Part shown: piece by piece, positions 37,212 through 46,250 of the stretch
How the letters are laid out: every line of letters starts with the position of its first letter
Position numbering within the stretch: the stretch's first letter is position 1
Origin: Providencia rettgeri
GTDB lineage: Bacteria; Pseudomonadota; Gammaproteobacteria; Enterobacterales; Enterobacteriaceae
NCBI RefSeq assembly: GCF_041075285.1
Contig: NZ_CP163512.1
Coordinates: 3,844,001-3,908,000, forward strand
Length of the DNA: 64,000 bases
Direction: 5' to 3'
Translations under genes and position numbers: made by a program
Notes under the pieces: model-generated
Databases searched by the model: none
What the model saw: the letters and a program-made list of their open reading frames with translations, nothing else
Told to the model about the DNA's origin: nothing

Positions 37212-37460
37212 TTATTCTGATTCAGCTAATTCTTTTATATCTTTATTAGATAATAAGTCATAAAAACTAATTTCAAAGTAATTAACATATTGTGCTAAGC
37301 GATCTAAATTAATCCGGTTTATACCTCGTTCGTATCGTGATTGTTGTTGTTCACTAAACCCAAAATCATTAGCAATTTTAGATAATGTGATGCCTTTCAT
37401 TTTTCGATAGTAAGTTATTTTACGACCGACTAATTTTGATGCAGGATAATATTTTTGCAT
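37212..37460 (-). CDS. MrpJ-like XRE regulator 2 of the fimbrial cluster
   Basis: 82-aa XRE-type protein with the motif FSEQQQSRYERGINRINLDRL (parts: FSEQQQSRYERGI, NRINLDRLAQY). Very similar to the copy at 38711-38980 (both begin with a YYPxSK/R stretch and share KITYYRKMKG). The two copies flank the second adhesin gene, suggesting a tandem duplication. GGAG site before the ATG. Preceded by about 270 bp of AT-rich DNA, so it may have its own promoter. Confidence 0.85.
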   Translation of the reverse strand: MQKYYPASKLVGRKITYYRKMKGITLSKIANDFGFSEQQQSRYERGINRINLDRLAQYVNYFEISFYDLLSNKDIKELAESE

Positions 37461-37727
37461 AATAAACTCCTTTTATATCGTTAAGATTACATAAGAGCAA
37501 ATTTTTGATATAAAAAAGAATTTTAAATAAAATTAGTTTTTTATATTACATTTCCACTCTAACAGAGAGTAATTAGTATTAAAATAGTTTTATGCGATTA
37601 AATTTGAAAATTTTGAATTTATGTTTAAGCCTAAGTTAATTAATTCCGATTTGAAACAAAGTGCTCACTATTCGATTAAAATAAATTGATTTGTTGATTG
37701 GCTTAATTATGATGAGTATAATTCCGA

Positions 37728-38708
37728 TTATTCATATCTGATATTTATAGTTGCTGTGCTATTTGCTGTCCCTGGTGTTATTTTACTCGCTGTTTTAATA
37801 TAACGAGCTTTCCAATTAAAACTATAATTACCACCAGGCACATTATTTTGTAAGCTATTTTTAGTGTTTAATTTAATTGGTGTATTATTTCTATCAAGAA
37901 GTTGGATTGCTATCCCTGTAGCAGATCCTGTTCCAGACAATTTTATTTTTCCAGTTGCCGTATCAACATAGCCTGCGCTACTGGTGACGGTGGTTTTAAT
38001 GTTGGTTCCAGCCGCACAATTTAGCGTGATTGGAATATTGTAGCTGTTGCTAAAACTACCAATACTTGGAAATTGTGTATCATACCAACTACCTAAGTTA
38101 ACAGTATAATTTGTTGATTGTGTTGTACATTTTAACACATTCACTCGAACAGCATTACTTGGAATATTTAACGAAGATATATTCCATGTTGAGTTATGTG
38201 GTGCAGGGTTTTGTTGAGTTAACCTGCTAACAATCCCCGCTTTAAGGCTATTTGACGCCGTCACTTGTCCTGTTTTAATAAAGGTAATGGTCCAGTATGG
38301 GTTTGGCAGTTCCCATGAAAGACGTCCCGCAATAGCGGGTCCATATCTTACATTCAAGTCACCGATTTGAGTTGCTTTGATCCTAACGCCGATACCCGGT
38401 ATGTTTGTAGCTGCAATTTTATTCGAATTTGGAACCCAACCATTAATATAATCGCCATGCAAATAAGAACGGCCACATTGACCGTTATTACCAGAGAAAG
38501 TATTGACCGGAGCGTTTTTGAAATTCACTCTGGTTGTTGCTAACTCTCTGGTGCCGAGATCGTCGTATTGGATATTAAAAACATGATTGGGCACGTTAAC
38601 AACGATATTTCGCAAGTTAGGGTTTTGAATACAAGCAGCATTAACGAAACTTGCGTTTAATAATATTAATAGTGATAGTGTTTTGTGATTAAATATTTCT
38701 TTTTTCAT
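37728..38708 (-). CDS. Fimbrial tip adhesin, second paralogue
   Basis: 326-aa secreted protein with a signal peptide of about 24 residues (ends in VNA-AC). Two-domain build: an N-terminal presumed receptor-binding lectin domain (about residues 25-190) and a C-terminal pilin domain ending in TATINIRYE, with the donor-strand-type last strand. Strong paralogue of the adhesin at 40073-41050 (same NIQYDD, TNIPGIGV/SNIPGIGI, WYDTQFPxIGS and WKARYIKTA segments). Starts 2 bp after a MrpJ-like gene, with translational coupling likely. A spare tip adhesin is the simplest role; ligand unknown. Confidence 0.82.
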   Translation of the reverse strand: MKKEIFNHKTLSLLILLNASFVNAACIQNPNLRNIVVNVPNHVFNIQYDDLGTRELATTRVNFKNAPVNTFSGNNGQCGRSYLHGDYINGWVPNSNKIAATNIPGIGVRIKATQIGDLNVRYGPAIAGRLSWELPNPYWTITFIKTGQVTASNSLKAGIVSRLTQQNPAPHNSTWNISSLNIPSNAVRVNVLKCTTQSTNYTVNLGSWYDTQFPSIGSFSNSYNIPITLNCAAGTNIKTTVTSSAGYVDTATGKIKLSGTGSATGIAIQLLDRNNTPIKLNTKNSLQNNVPGGNYSFNWKARYIKTASKITPGTANSTATINIRYE

Positions 38709-38710
38709 CT

Positions 38711-38980
38711 TTATCTATAAATTGTTGAGTAGGTTTTAGTTATTTTAGCTATTTCTTCATTTGAAAAACTAAAGAAACGAATGAGATCTATTTCAAAAAA
38801 ATTAGCATATTGGCTTAATCTATCAAGATTAATACGGTTTATACCCCGTTCATATCTTGATTGCTGCTGTTCGCTAACACCGATTACTCTTGCCAGTTCA
38901 TTTAAAGACATTCCTTTCATTTTTCGATAATAAGTGATTTTATTTCCAATAATTCTAGATACAGGATAATACTCAGGCAT
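38711..38980 (-). CDS. MrpJ-like XRE regulator 1 of the fimbrial cluster
   Basis: 89-aa XRE-type regulator, motif VSEQQQSRYERGINRINLDRL (parts: VSEQQQSRYERGI, NRINLDRLSQY). Follows the minor-subunit genes after about 50 bp with an AGGAG ribosome site, and is followed at 2 bp by the second adhesin. In Proteus fimbrial operons an MrpJ gene at this 3' position is standard. Confidence 0.87.
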   Translation of the reverse strand: MPEYYPVSRIIGNKITYYRKMKGMSLNELARVIGVSEQQQSRYERGINRINLDRLSQYANFFEIDLIRFFSFSNEEIAKITKTYSTIYR

Positions 38981-39029
38981 TTAACCACTCCTAATTAAAA
39001 ATAGAACAGCATGTTATTAATTAACGTTG

Positions 39030-39527
39030 TTAGTTATAAATAACATTAAACTCTAAATGGCTACGAAAAGAACCCGGTTCCATACCACTACCATAGCCAG
39101 CTACGCGAGCAGAAAATGGAAATTCGACGCTACGAGTTTGACTATTAACGGGGAGCGTAATTTTAGTGCCATTTTTAACCGTGGTTTTACTGGAGCCATT
39201 CGCTAAGTTTAGTGCGACATTTTTTGCTGTTCCGTTATTTATAAAATAGTCAGGTGCGGTGGTATCGGGGGTGCCAGATAGAGTCATCACCGCCTCTTTA
39301 GTCGCCACAGGGCAATTTTTTAATTTTACGGAAAAATCGACCCATGTGGATTTTTGGGTATCTTTAATATTCCAAATATTGATTTTTTTTAGATCAATCA
39401 CATAGTTTGTGGTTTCTAATTCACAAGGCATAGCCGTGACATAGCCATGGACATTAATATTAATTTGTTGGTCGGCGGCAAATATTGAGCCAGAGATCAA
39501 CAATAATGAAAGTGTGAATTTTTTCAT
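39030..39527 (-). CDS. Minor fimbrial subunit (type-1 pilin-like)
   Basis: 165-aa pilin with signal peptide (ending IFA-ADQQ). Pilin-fold cysteine pair: MPCELET and LKNCPVA. C-terminal GMEPGSFRSHLEFNVIYN is the beta-zipper/terminal strand. The frame opens 43 codons upstream inside the preceding gene; the ATG at 39527 has an AAGGAATG site and gives the signal peptide. A remnant of a second gene with nearly the same 3' end lies at about 45565. Confidence 0.86.
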   Translation of the reverse strand: MKKFTLSLLLISGSIFAADQQININVHGYVTAMPCELETTNYVIDLKKINIWNIKDTQKSTWVDFSVKLKNCPVATKEAVMTLSGTPDTTAPDYFINNGTAKNVALNLANGSSKTTVKNGTKITLPVNSQTRSVEFPFSARVAGYGSGMEPGSFRSHLEFNVIYN

Positions 39528-39543
39528 TATTTCATTCCTTCGC

Positions 39544-40062
39544 TTATAAATAGGTAATTGTCGCGGTAATATTGGCAGAAATAGATCCTGGCACCACATT
39601 ACCCACTGTACTAAAGGCTCGGGTACGCAATGGAATAGCGATATTCGATTGTCCATTTAGTGGCACTTGCAATGCTTTTGAATTACCTAGCGGTGTTGCT
39701 CCGTTATTGCTTTGTAATTGCACGGCGACATTTTTGGCTGTACCTAAATTTTTATATAAACTACTGGTAGTATCACCTGCTTCTGCTGCACCCGTAAAAG
39801 TCAGTTTGATTTGGTTTACAAACGACGAACAGTTATTTAAATTAATATCAAAGCTTTTCCAATCAGAACCGGTTTGAGGGTTATTAAAGGTATCAGCTGG
39901 TAATTGTTTTAAATCAATATCAATATTATTGCCGCCTGAAATATTACAGGTTGCCGCTCTAATATTACCGGTAAAATTCACAGTAATATTAGTTGCAGCA
40001 AATGATAAAAAAGGTATCGCGAGCAAATTAATCGATAAAATTACAGGTAATATTTTTTTCAT
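39544..40062 (-). CDS. Minor fimbrial subunit
   Basis: 172-aa pilin. Signal peptide about 22 residues (ending SFA-ATN), cysteines in AATCNISG and LNNCSSF, C-terminal pilin strand ending ATITYL. The frame opens 15 codons upstream overlapping the adhesin gene; I prefer MKKILPVILS at 40062, 10 bp after the adhesin stop, with AGGAATAACC in front. Probably an adaptor or minor subunit between tip and shaft. Confidence 0.86.
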   Translation of the reverse strand: MKKILPVILSINLLAIPFLSFAATNITVNFTGNIRAATCNISGGNNIDIDLKQLPADTFNNPQTGSDWKSFDINLNNCSSFVNQIKLTFTGAAEAGDTTSSLYKNLGTAKNVAVQLQSNNGATPLGNSKALQVPLNGQSNIAIPLRTRAFSTVGNVVPGSISANITATITYL

Positions 40063-40072
40063 ACGGTTATTC

Positions 40073-41050
40073 CTATTCATAGCGAATATTAATTGTCGCA
40101 GTTCCATCGGCAGAGCCTGGGGTTATTTTATCGGCGGTTTTAATATAGCGCGCTTTCCAGCCAAATATATAATCACCTGCGGCGGCATTATTTTTTATAG
40201 TTCGCTTGCTTCCCAAAGGGATCGGATTGTTATTTTGATCAACCAGTTGTATGGCAACGCCTGTCGCTCTATCTGCCCCTGATAAGGCTAATTGCCCTTG
40301 TGTGGCATTAACAGTTCCGCTGGTTGCAGTTACGGTAGCCTTAATATTGGTACCGGCTAAGCAACTCAATGTAATGGGAATATCGACTTCTGTACTGGTG
40401 CTCCCAATAGCAGGGAACTGTGTATCATACCAATCGCCTAAGTTAATGGTGGGAACTGAGTTTTTTAATGAGCAGCTTAATACATTGATACGGATAGCAT
40501 TAGCTGGCATATTCAGGGTTGTTAAATACCATGTACCAGATACTCCAGTATTGGTTTGGGTTAGCTGTGCAATGCTTCCTGAACGAATCGATCCTGAGCT
40601 AGTCACTTGCCCAGTTTTTTTGATTGTAATGTGCCAAATGGTATCATAGACAATCCAACCTAATCGCCCCGCAGGCTGCGGTCCTAATTGACGGTTAAAA
40701 TTTCCACCGAGCCCACCTGTTGCGACAGTAATGCCAATCCCAGGTATATTTGAAGGAGCGATATAATTATTAGGCGTCCAACTGTTAACAAAGCTTCCAT
40801 ATAAATAGGAATTACCACAACTGGTATTCTCACCATAAGTATTTGTTGATGCAGCTGATAAATAGCGTACATCGAATGAACCAAGATCCCTCGCAGTAGT
40901 ATCATCATACTGAATGTTATAGGTTGCGGAAGGGACATTCACCTGTATATTTCTAAAATTAGGATTTTGCGTACAAGCCGCATTCGCATACCCTGAATAT
41001 AAATAGACACATCCTGCCGCTAATATCGATTGATAAATCAATTTTTTCAT
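40073..41050 (-). CDS. Fimbrial tip adhesin, first paralogue
   Basis: 325-aa secreted two-domain adhesin. Signal peptide about 24 residues (ends ANA-AC). N-terminal lectin-like domain with internal cysteines (ACTQNPNFR, NTSCGNSYL), then a C-terminal pilin domain with SCLAGTNIKATV and the final ATINIRYE. Lies 14 bp downstream of the usher, unlike operons where the adhesin is the last gene. AAGGAATTAGG ribosome site. Ligand not predictable. Confidence 0.85.
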   Translation of the reverse strand: MKKLIYQSILAAGCVYLYSGYANAACTQNPNFRNIQVNVPSATYNIQYDDTTARDLGSFDVRYLSAASTNTYGENTSCGNSYLYGSFVNSWTPNNYIAPSNIPGIGITVATGGLGGNFNRQLGPQPAGRLGWIVYDTIWHITIKKTGQVTSSGSIRSGSIAQLTQTNTGVSGTWYLTTLNMPANAIRINVLSCSLKNSVPTINLGDWYDTQFPAIGSTSTEVDIPITLSCLAGTNIKATVTATSGTVNATQGQLALSGADRATGVAIQLVDQNNNPIPLGSKRTIKNNAAAGDYIFGWKARYIKTADKITPGSADGTATINIRYE

Positions 41051-41064
41051 AACCTAATTCCTTA

Positions 41065-43587
41065 TTATCGGCAAACCGCAGTGGTTTTATATAAGCCCAT
41101 ATAATCCGAAATACCCGCTAAGTTATAATTGACTTGGCATTGCTGTTTATCATTATATTGAACAATAAAATGGCCACTTTCCGCTAAACCGGATAAATAC
41201 ACTTCACCGTCATTACCGACAAGGCTATTTAATTGGCTGTTATCGTTAAATATGGCCTGTGCGCCAAATGGCACTGGTTTACCATCGGCAAAGGTCAACA
41301 GCATAATGGCGCGATATCCCACATTGGCGGCAAAGCTAGCTTTAACCAACGCACCACGGCTAGGAGCCACGGTCTGGCTAGTTAACTCCATTTCAGTATT
41401 ATTGGGTAACGCTGAAGTATCGATATCCACGGTGTTCTTACGATAGGCTGTTACGTACGGCACTAACGCATAACCTTGGTTATTGGTCACAACTCCCGCT
41501 TGGTTCATAATCGGTACATCCCCTGCATTCGGGATTTCGACGATAGCGGCAGTTTCTCCCAATTGTTGCCCTAACACTAATCCGCCTGAGTGTGCGACTA
41601 AGCTACCGTTTGCGCCGTAATAGAGATTATAGTTATCTTTGCTGTAGCCTGTTCCGCCTGATACTTCGCCGTATTGTCCTTTATAAGAGGCATTCATATT
41701 GCCCGTTGTACCTTGCTGTTGATTGGTAAAACCTTGCTGTACACTCCAATTCAATCGATTATTCAACTGTGAGGCAGAAACGCCCATACTGCCTGAGCTG
41801 GAGTCGCGGCTACTGTGGTTACTGACAAAGTTGATGTAGGCTGTGTCATCAAGTAAGTTAAACGGAATATTAATTGAGAAGGTGAATAAGTGGTCTTCAT
41901 CACTCTGGCTTTTCGTTCCCGTTGTGTATGAATAGCTGCTGGTATTTTTGTTATAGGTATAGTTCAGCCCGTAACTGATCCCTTGCCAACTGTTGTTATA
42001 ACCCAGTGTGGCAGACTGTGTTCTTCGGTCACTATTCCAATAGTCTTCATTGATGTAACCCGCTGAAATTGAACCGTAAGTATCCCCAAGGTTTTGACTT
42101 AAGGTGATTTCACCACGATTGCGGCGGCGTTCGACTTCAGGCACATAGCTGGTATCACGGAAGGTATCAAAGACCTCCGCTAAACTGTAGAAACCTTCTG
42201 TAGAATAGCGGTAACCTGCCAACGCAATATTGGTGCCGATATCATTCAGGTTTTTGTTGTAGCGAAAACGGTAAGATTGCCCGCGCTCTTTGGTGTCATT
42301 GCGCAACTTAGCGTGAGATTGTGTGACGTCAATGGAGATGGCTCCAAAACGGCCCAAGTTTTGCCCTGCTCCCACAGAATAGGATTGGTAATCTTCACTC
42401 AACTGACTACCACCATAGGCGGTTACGCCATAGGGGAGGCCATAAACTAAGGTAAACTGGCCAAATTTGGTTTTATCTACATGGCTATCATAAGAGCGAT
42501 ACTGACCAGCAGTGGCACTGTAGGCTAAATAACCTTCACGTTGTAACACGGGCAGTGATGCAAACGGCACGATCTGCACTTGTTCGCTGCCATTCGACTC
42601 TTTTATCGTTACATGCAGGTCACCGCTGCTCCCCGTAGGGTACAGGTCGTTGATTTCGAATGGTCCCGCAGCCACATCCGTTTGGTAGATGGTATAACCG
42701 TTTTGGCGGATGGTGATTTGCGCATTACTGCGCGCTATTCCACGTACCACAGGAGCGTAACCGCGTAAGCTTTCGGGATACATATCATCATCCGTAGCAA
42801 GTTGCGCCCCACGAAATGGTACACTATCAAATACTTGAGACGGCGATATGCTATCCCCAAGGGTTAATTGGCTTTTTAAACTGTTAATCCCTCGAGAAGC
42901 ATAGGTGTAAATAGTATCCCATTTACTTGATTGGTTAGTGCTATTTGACCAGGTGGTGTAGTTACGCAAACGCCATGGTCCGATATTAATGCCCGGTCGC
43001 AGGTTAACGTAATTTGATGTCGTATCGTCACCACCTTTGCGGTTGGTGTTTTTAGACCCGCTGTAACTGTAATTAAGCAGTAAGGCGGTGATCCCATTGT
43101 CGATATCGGCTAAATCCACATATCCCCGAGGGTTTTTGGCTAGGGCGATTTGCGGAATACTCAAATAGAGGCGCTGTGAATCAAAGTCAAAGTTACTTTT
43201 CGCATCAGGAATAATCGCTAAATTTACGCAGCCATTTTGTGTATTTTGTAATTCAGGATAATCCGCAACTTTAATATCAAAACTTTTTAGGTCACCCAAT
43301 GTTAAGCAAGGGGTTAATTTATTTTCGCTATTTTTATCAAACTTTAAGCTTTTGCCACCAATTAAATTAGTATTCACATAAATATCGACATAATAGCTAC
43401 CCGCTAATTGTTGGTTATTTTCAAATTGGGTTAAATCTACTGTCTCATTATTTGGCAGCTCTAAAAAGTCAGGATCAAAATACGTTTTCCCTTCAGCATT
43501 ATTATTGCTAACAGCATTTTCAGCGTATAAAGACACGGTATAGCCTAAATAAAGCAATAGGCTAAGACATATTTTATTTATTTTCAT
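41065..43587 (-). CDS. Fimbrial outer-membrane usher
   Basis: 840-aa outer-membrane usher (family about 830-870). After a signal peptide (ends LYA-ENAV) come the periplasmic N-domain (TYFDPDFLELP), a 24-strand barrel with plug (PFRGAQLATDDDMYPESLRGYAP in parts), and C-terminal domains with the conserved cysteine pair QCQVNY...TAVCR. Forms the pore for chaperone-delivered subunits. GTG at 43593 is possible; ATG at 43587 fits the AGG site better. 24 bp after the chaperone gene. Confidence 0.93.
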   Translation of the reverse strand: MKINKICLSLLLYLGYTVSLYAENAVSNNNAEGKTYFDPDFLELPNNETVDLTQFENNQQLAGSYYVDIYVNTNLIGGKSLKFDKNSENKLTPCLTLGDLKSFDIKVADYPELQNTQNGCVNLAIIPDAKSNFDFDSQRLYLSIPQIALAKNPRGYVDLADIDNGITALLLNYSYSGSKNTNRKGGDDTTSNYVNLRPGINIGPWRLRNYTTWSNSTNQSSKWDTIYTYASRGINSLKSQLTLGDSISPSQVFDSVPFRGAQLATDDDMYPESLRGYAPVVRGIARSNAQITIRQNGYTIYQTDVAAGPFEINDLYPTGSSGDLHVTIKESNGSEQVQIVPFASLPVLQREGYLAYSATAGQYRSYDSHVDKTKFGQFTLVYGLPYGVTAYGGSQLSEDYQSYSVGAGQNLGRFGAISIDVTQSHAKLRNDTKERGQSYRFRYNKNLNDIGTNIALAGYRYSTEGFYSLAEVFDTFRDTSYVPEVERRRNRGEITLSQNLGDTYGSISAGYINEDYWNSDRRTQSATLGYNNSWQGISYGLNYTYNKNTSSYSYTTGTKSQSDEDHLFTFSINIPFNLLDDTAYINFVSNHSSRDSSSGSMGVSASQLNNRLNWSVQQGFTNQQQGTTGNMNASYKGQYGEVSGGTGYSKDNYNLYYGANGSLVAHSGGLVLGQQLGETAAIVEIPNAGDVPIMNQAGVVTNNQGYALVPYVTAYRKNTVDIDTSALPNNTEMELTSQTVAPSRGALVKASFAANVGYRAIMLLTFADGKPVPFGAQAIFNDNSQLNSLVGNDGEVYLSGLAESGHFIVQYNDKQQCQVNYNLAGISDYMGLYKTTAVCR

Positions 43588-43611
43588 GTTCACAACCTAA
43601 AATATTTTGGG

Positions 43612-44280
43612 CTATATTTTCGCTTCAGAGGCCTCAGCGGCAGAGCCATAATCATTAATCACTTCCCATTTTACGGTACCGTGTGCGGCATTATCATTGA
43701 TGTCAAAGGTGGCGCTAGAAAAAGGGGGCGCGTAGGAGACATCATTGGCTTTTTTGCCATTAAATGTAATGCTCTGGAAATTCATAAAATAGGGTGTTGG
43801 GTTTTTTACGGTTAATTGATTACCGGATTTAGACCATGTCAGTTTTTTCTGTTGTTCTTCAAAATTCACATCTTTAATTGCTGCTGGGCGATAAATTAAT
43901 TTCATCTGAGTTTTAAAAGCGATCTGCAATGAATTCTCTGTACGTTCAGTCGCAGGAATAGTTTTAATATTTAACCAAAATAAAGACTCTTTATCTTTCG
44001 GTAAGGTATTGGCGGTTAAAAAGATACGCAGCGCATTGGTTTTATCGGCATTTAATCGAAATAATGGCGGTGTAATCGTAAAGTCTGATTGTTTTTTTTC
44101 ATCTATGTTGTCAATCCACGATTGAATTAAATAGGGAATTTTATCTGGGTTTTCGACACTGATACTGACATCTTTATTACCTTCATTATAAATAACGCGT
44201 GTGCCGCCAATAATGACGCCAGCACTGGCAGTTTGAATGAATAAAAATAAAGAAATAAAAAAACAAATTATGCGATTCAT
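43612..44280 (-). CDS. Periplasmic fimbrial chaperone
   Basis: 222-aa PapD-like chaperone with signal peptide (ends ASA-GVI). First Ig-like domain begins GVIIGGTRVIYNEGNKDVSISVENP, with the G1-strand donor region following NALRIFLTAN and the family's short F1-G1 loop (FGS type). Conserved RPAAIKD and the second-domain KLTWSKSGNQL are seen. Donates the missing strand to pilins and delivers them to the usher. Standard second gene after the major pilin. Confidence 0.93.
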   Translation of the reverse strand: MNRIICFFISLFLFIQTASAGVIIGGTRVIYNEGNKDVSISVENPDKIPYLIQSWIDNIDEKKQSDFTITPPLFRLNADKTNALRIFLTANTLPKDKESLFWLNIKTIPATERTENSLQIAFKTQMKLIYRPAAIKDVNFEEQQKKLTWSKSGNQLTVKNPTPYFMNFQSITFNGKKANDVSYAPPFSSATFDINDNAAHGTVKWEVINDYGSAAEASEAKI

Positions 44281-44337
44281 ATTACCACCTAGTCATGCAG
44301 AAATAAGGTTTAAGTCCATTTAAACCTTAAAATCGAA

Positions 44338-44862
44338 TTAGTTATAATTGATTGTGAAGGTCGCTGTGCCGTTAGCTGGACCCGTCGTCACCGTGCCAGA
44401 CTTGGCAATATAACGCGCTCTAAAGTCTAAATTATTTTCCACGTTCTGTTGTAATGGATATTCTTTAGAAGCAGTAAACAGCGGAACGACGGTATTCACA
44501 TCATCTGTAATTTGGATCCCCACACCTGTTGCAACGCCGGGTTCTTGTTTTAGTTTGATAACAGTGTCATCACCTAAATAAGAATCCGCATCGAATTTCA
44601 CAGAGGCCGCAGTGACCGTTGCTGGGCAGTTAATTAATTTAATCGTGAATTTAGTTGCAGCGGCTGTGCTGCCAGCACTTGGTAATGCTGTTTTAGACAC
44701 TTTACCTAAGTTCACTTTTAATGCATCAGAGCCCGCTGCTAATTCACATGCTTGGTCAGTAATTTCGCCAGTAAAATCGATAGTACCGTCAGCCGCAAGA
44801 GCACTATTAATAGCAAAAACAGATGAAGCCGCAATTAATGTTGCGATGACATTCTTTTTCAT
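44338..44862 (-). CDS. Major fimbrial subunit (pilin)
   Basis: 174-aa pilin. Signal peptide of 23 residues (ending ALA-ADG), N-terminal extension DGTIDFTGEITDQAC, two cysteines (DQACEL and LINCPAT) and C-terminal ATFTINYN, the beta-strand used in polymerisation. First gene of the operon with a strong TTTGGAGAT site, so probably the shaft subunit. 57 bp before the chaperone gene; a stem-loop in that gap may limit readthrough but was not verified. Confidence 0.92.
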   Translation of the reverse strand: MKKNVIATLIAASSVFAINSALAADGTIDFTGEITDQACELAAGSDALKVNLGKVSKTALPSAGSTAAATKFTIKLINCPATVTAASVKFDADSYLGDDTVIKLKQEPGVATGVGIQITDDVNTVVPLFTASKEYPLQQNVENNLDFRARYIAKSGTVTTGPANGTATFTINYN

Positions 44863-45564
44863 TCATTTATCTCCAAAGGATATATTTAATTTGATGGTAT
44901 TGAGAAAGGATAAATATCCCGTTACTCAATTGTGGAGTATTTTGTGATTATTTTTAAAAATAAACAAGTCAGTGGTGAATCAGGGTTAAATAGTAATTAA
45001 ATTTAAAATTTAGAGAATTTAAAATAGAAAACACATTATGTGTTAGAGAATGGATTTATATCATAAAATAAGAGTGATTTGATTTTTTGTTTTCATCTCA
45101 CTAAAGTGAAATAACAATAAAAAGCTAATAATAATTTCCTGGTGATTTATAAATTTTATTCCTCTCGCATAATGTGATTTTTGGGTTTTTAATCTTAAGG
45201 TAAATTTATTTATTGTTTTAAAAAGTAAATAAATGACTAAAAAGAATAGTTGGTATTGTACCCTCGGAAAAAGTTGCTCTAAATAGTATGGTCTAATTTT
45301 ATTATGAATATAAAAATATTTTCATTATTGTTAATCGGGCTACAACAATAGCGTAAAAAAGTAAGGGTAAAGAAGATGTCTATTTTCGACGCTATTTTTT
45401 AGGTTTCAATCATAAAGTTCAATTAACCTACTTATAGAGAACATAGTGCTGTTCAGGTGACAATAACAACTCTGCTTCAATCACCTGTTTGTTGATCAAG
45501 CTATATTTTAGATGTCTTTAATTGAGCATCAAAATAAAATAGATTTTGAATTTACCATTCTTAA
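44863..45564 (-). promoter_or_regulatory. Fimbrial operon leader and upstream AT-rich region
   Basis: The leader near the pilin ATG has an inverted repeat ATTGAG/CTCAAT (about 44900-44927) that is also present upstream of the remnant at 45644. Beyond about 45000 the DNA is strongly AT-rich. No recombinase gene and no clear pair of inverted repeats of an invertible promoter were found. No open gene is seen here. Confidence 0.4.
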
Positions 45565-45644
45565 TTAACGGTAGATAAAACTAAACGCTAAATGGCTACG
45601 AAATGAACCCGGTTCCATACCGCTACCATAGGTATTTTTTTCAT
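45565..45644 (-). pseudogene. Fused remnant of a second fimbrial operon
   Basis: Read on the minus strand, an ATG-AAA-AAA start (45644) preceded by a near copy of the major-pilin leader runs directly into the last codons of a minor pilin gene: TYGSGMEPGSFRSHLAFSF..., ending TAA at 45565. This is the same C-terminus as the subunit at 39030-39527 (GYGSGMEPGSFRSHLEFNV). The join is out of frame, so no pilin is made. It looks like all of an operon between the start of the first gene and the end of a late gene was lost. Confidence 0.75.
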
Positions 45645-46250
45645 TTATGACTCTCCAAAGATAATAAATTATTTGATGGTATTGAGAAATGAAAAGTATC
45701 CATTCACTCAATTGCTATATATTTTGTCGTTTATTTTGATAATAAACAATATGCGAGTAATTTAGGTTTAATGGTTTTGTTTTTTACAATTGCAAGAAGT
45801 TTAGTTTGTTTTTTACATTATGAGTTGGCGAGGGGTTAAAGATATTTTTAAAAATTAACTTTAACCTTAATTTATTAACTGGGGCATAATTAAAATAAAA
45901 ATTAAATAGTTAAATTGGTTTTTATTCGCTATTTGTGTTTTATATATTACGTATAATGTGTCGAGGGGATATTTAATAATTATGCTGGCATCAATAGGGC
46001 ATGAGTTTTTATCAAAAAACATCATTAGTGTATTACATTAAATGTATCATCATATTTCAATGGTCAATATAAAAATAAAACTGGAGTCTGGAGTATCTGA
46101 AATAGAGGGTGTTGATTGGTTTTAAAATGAAACTTAATTAACAGATATGATTAAGTTTGTTTTTAGGATCTCTAAAAGAAGTAGAGTTTTTTCTCTACCT
46201 CTTACTGAATCATATTAATGATAATTCAATACACCTAATGATGTAGTGAA
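45645..46250. other. AT-rich intergenic DNA with duplicated fimbrial leader
   Basis: From 45645 to about 45760 the sequence parallels the leader of the intact pilin gene (shared TTTGATGGTATTGAGAAA and CACTCAATTG-like blocks). Beyond it to the glnG stop at 46251 the DNA is very AT-rich, without an open frame or recognisable element. Confidence 0.5.

Noticed and set aside
40251..40649. Open frame antisense to the first adhesin
   Set aside because: Shadow frame caused by the Thr/Ala/Ile-rich adhesin; no ribosome site.
44863..46250. Invertible promoter (phase switch) for the fimbrial operon
   Set aside because: No matching pair of inverted repeats flanking a promoter and no recombinase gene in the window; the similar leaders are direct copies from a duplicated operon.
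34466..46250. Prophage or integrative element
   Set aside because: No integrase, attachment repeats, tRNA or phage genes are visible at either border.
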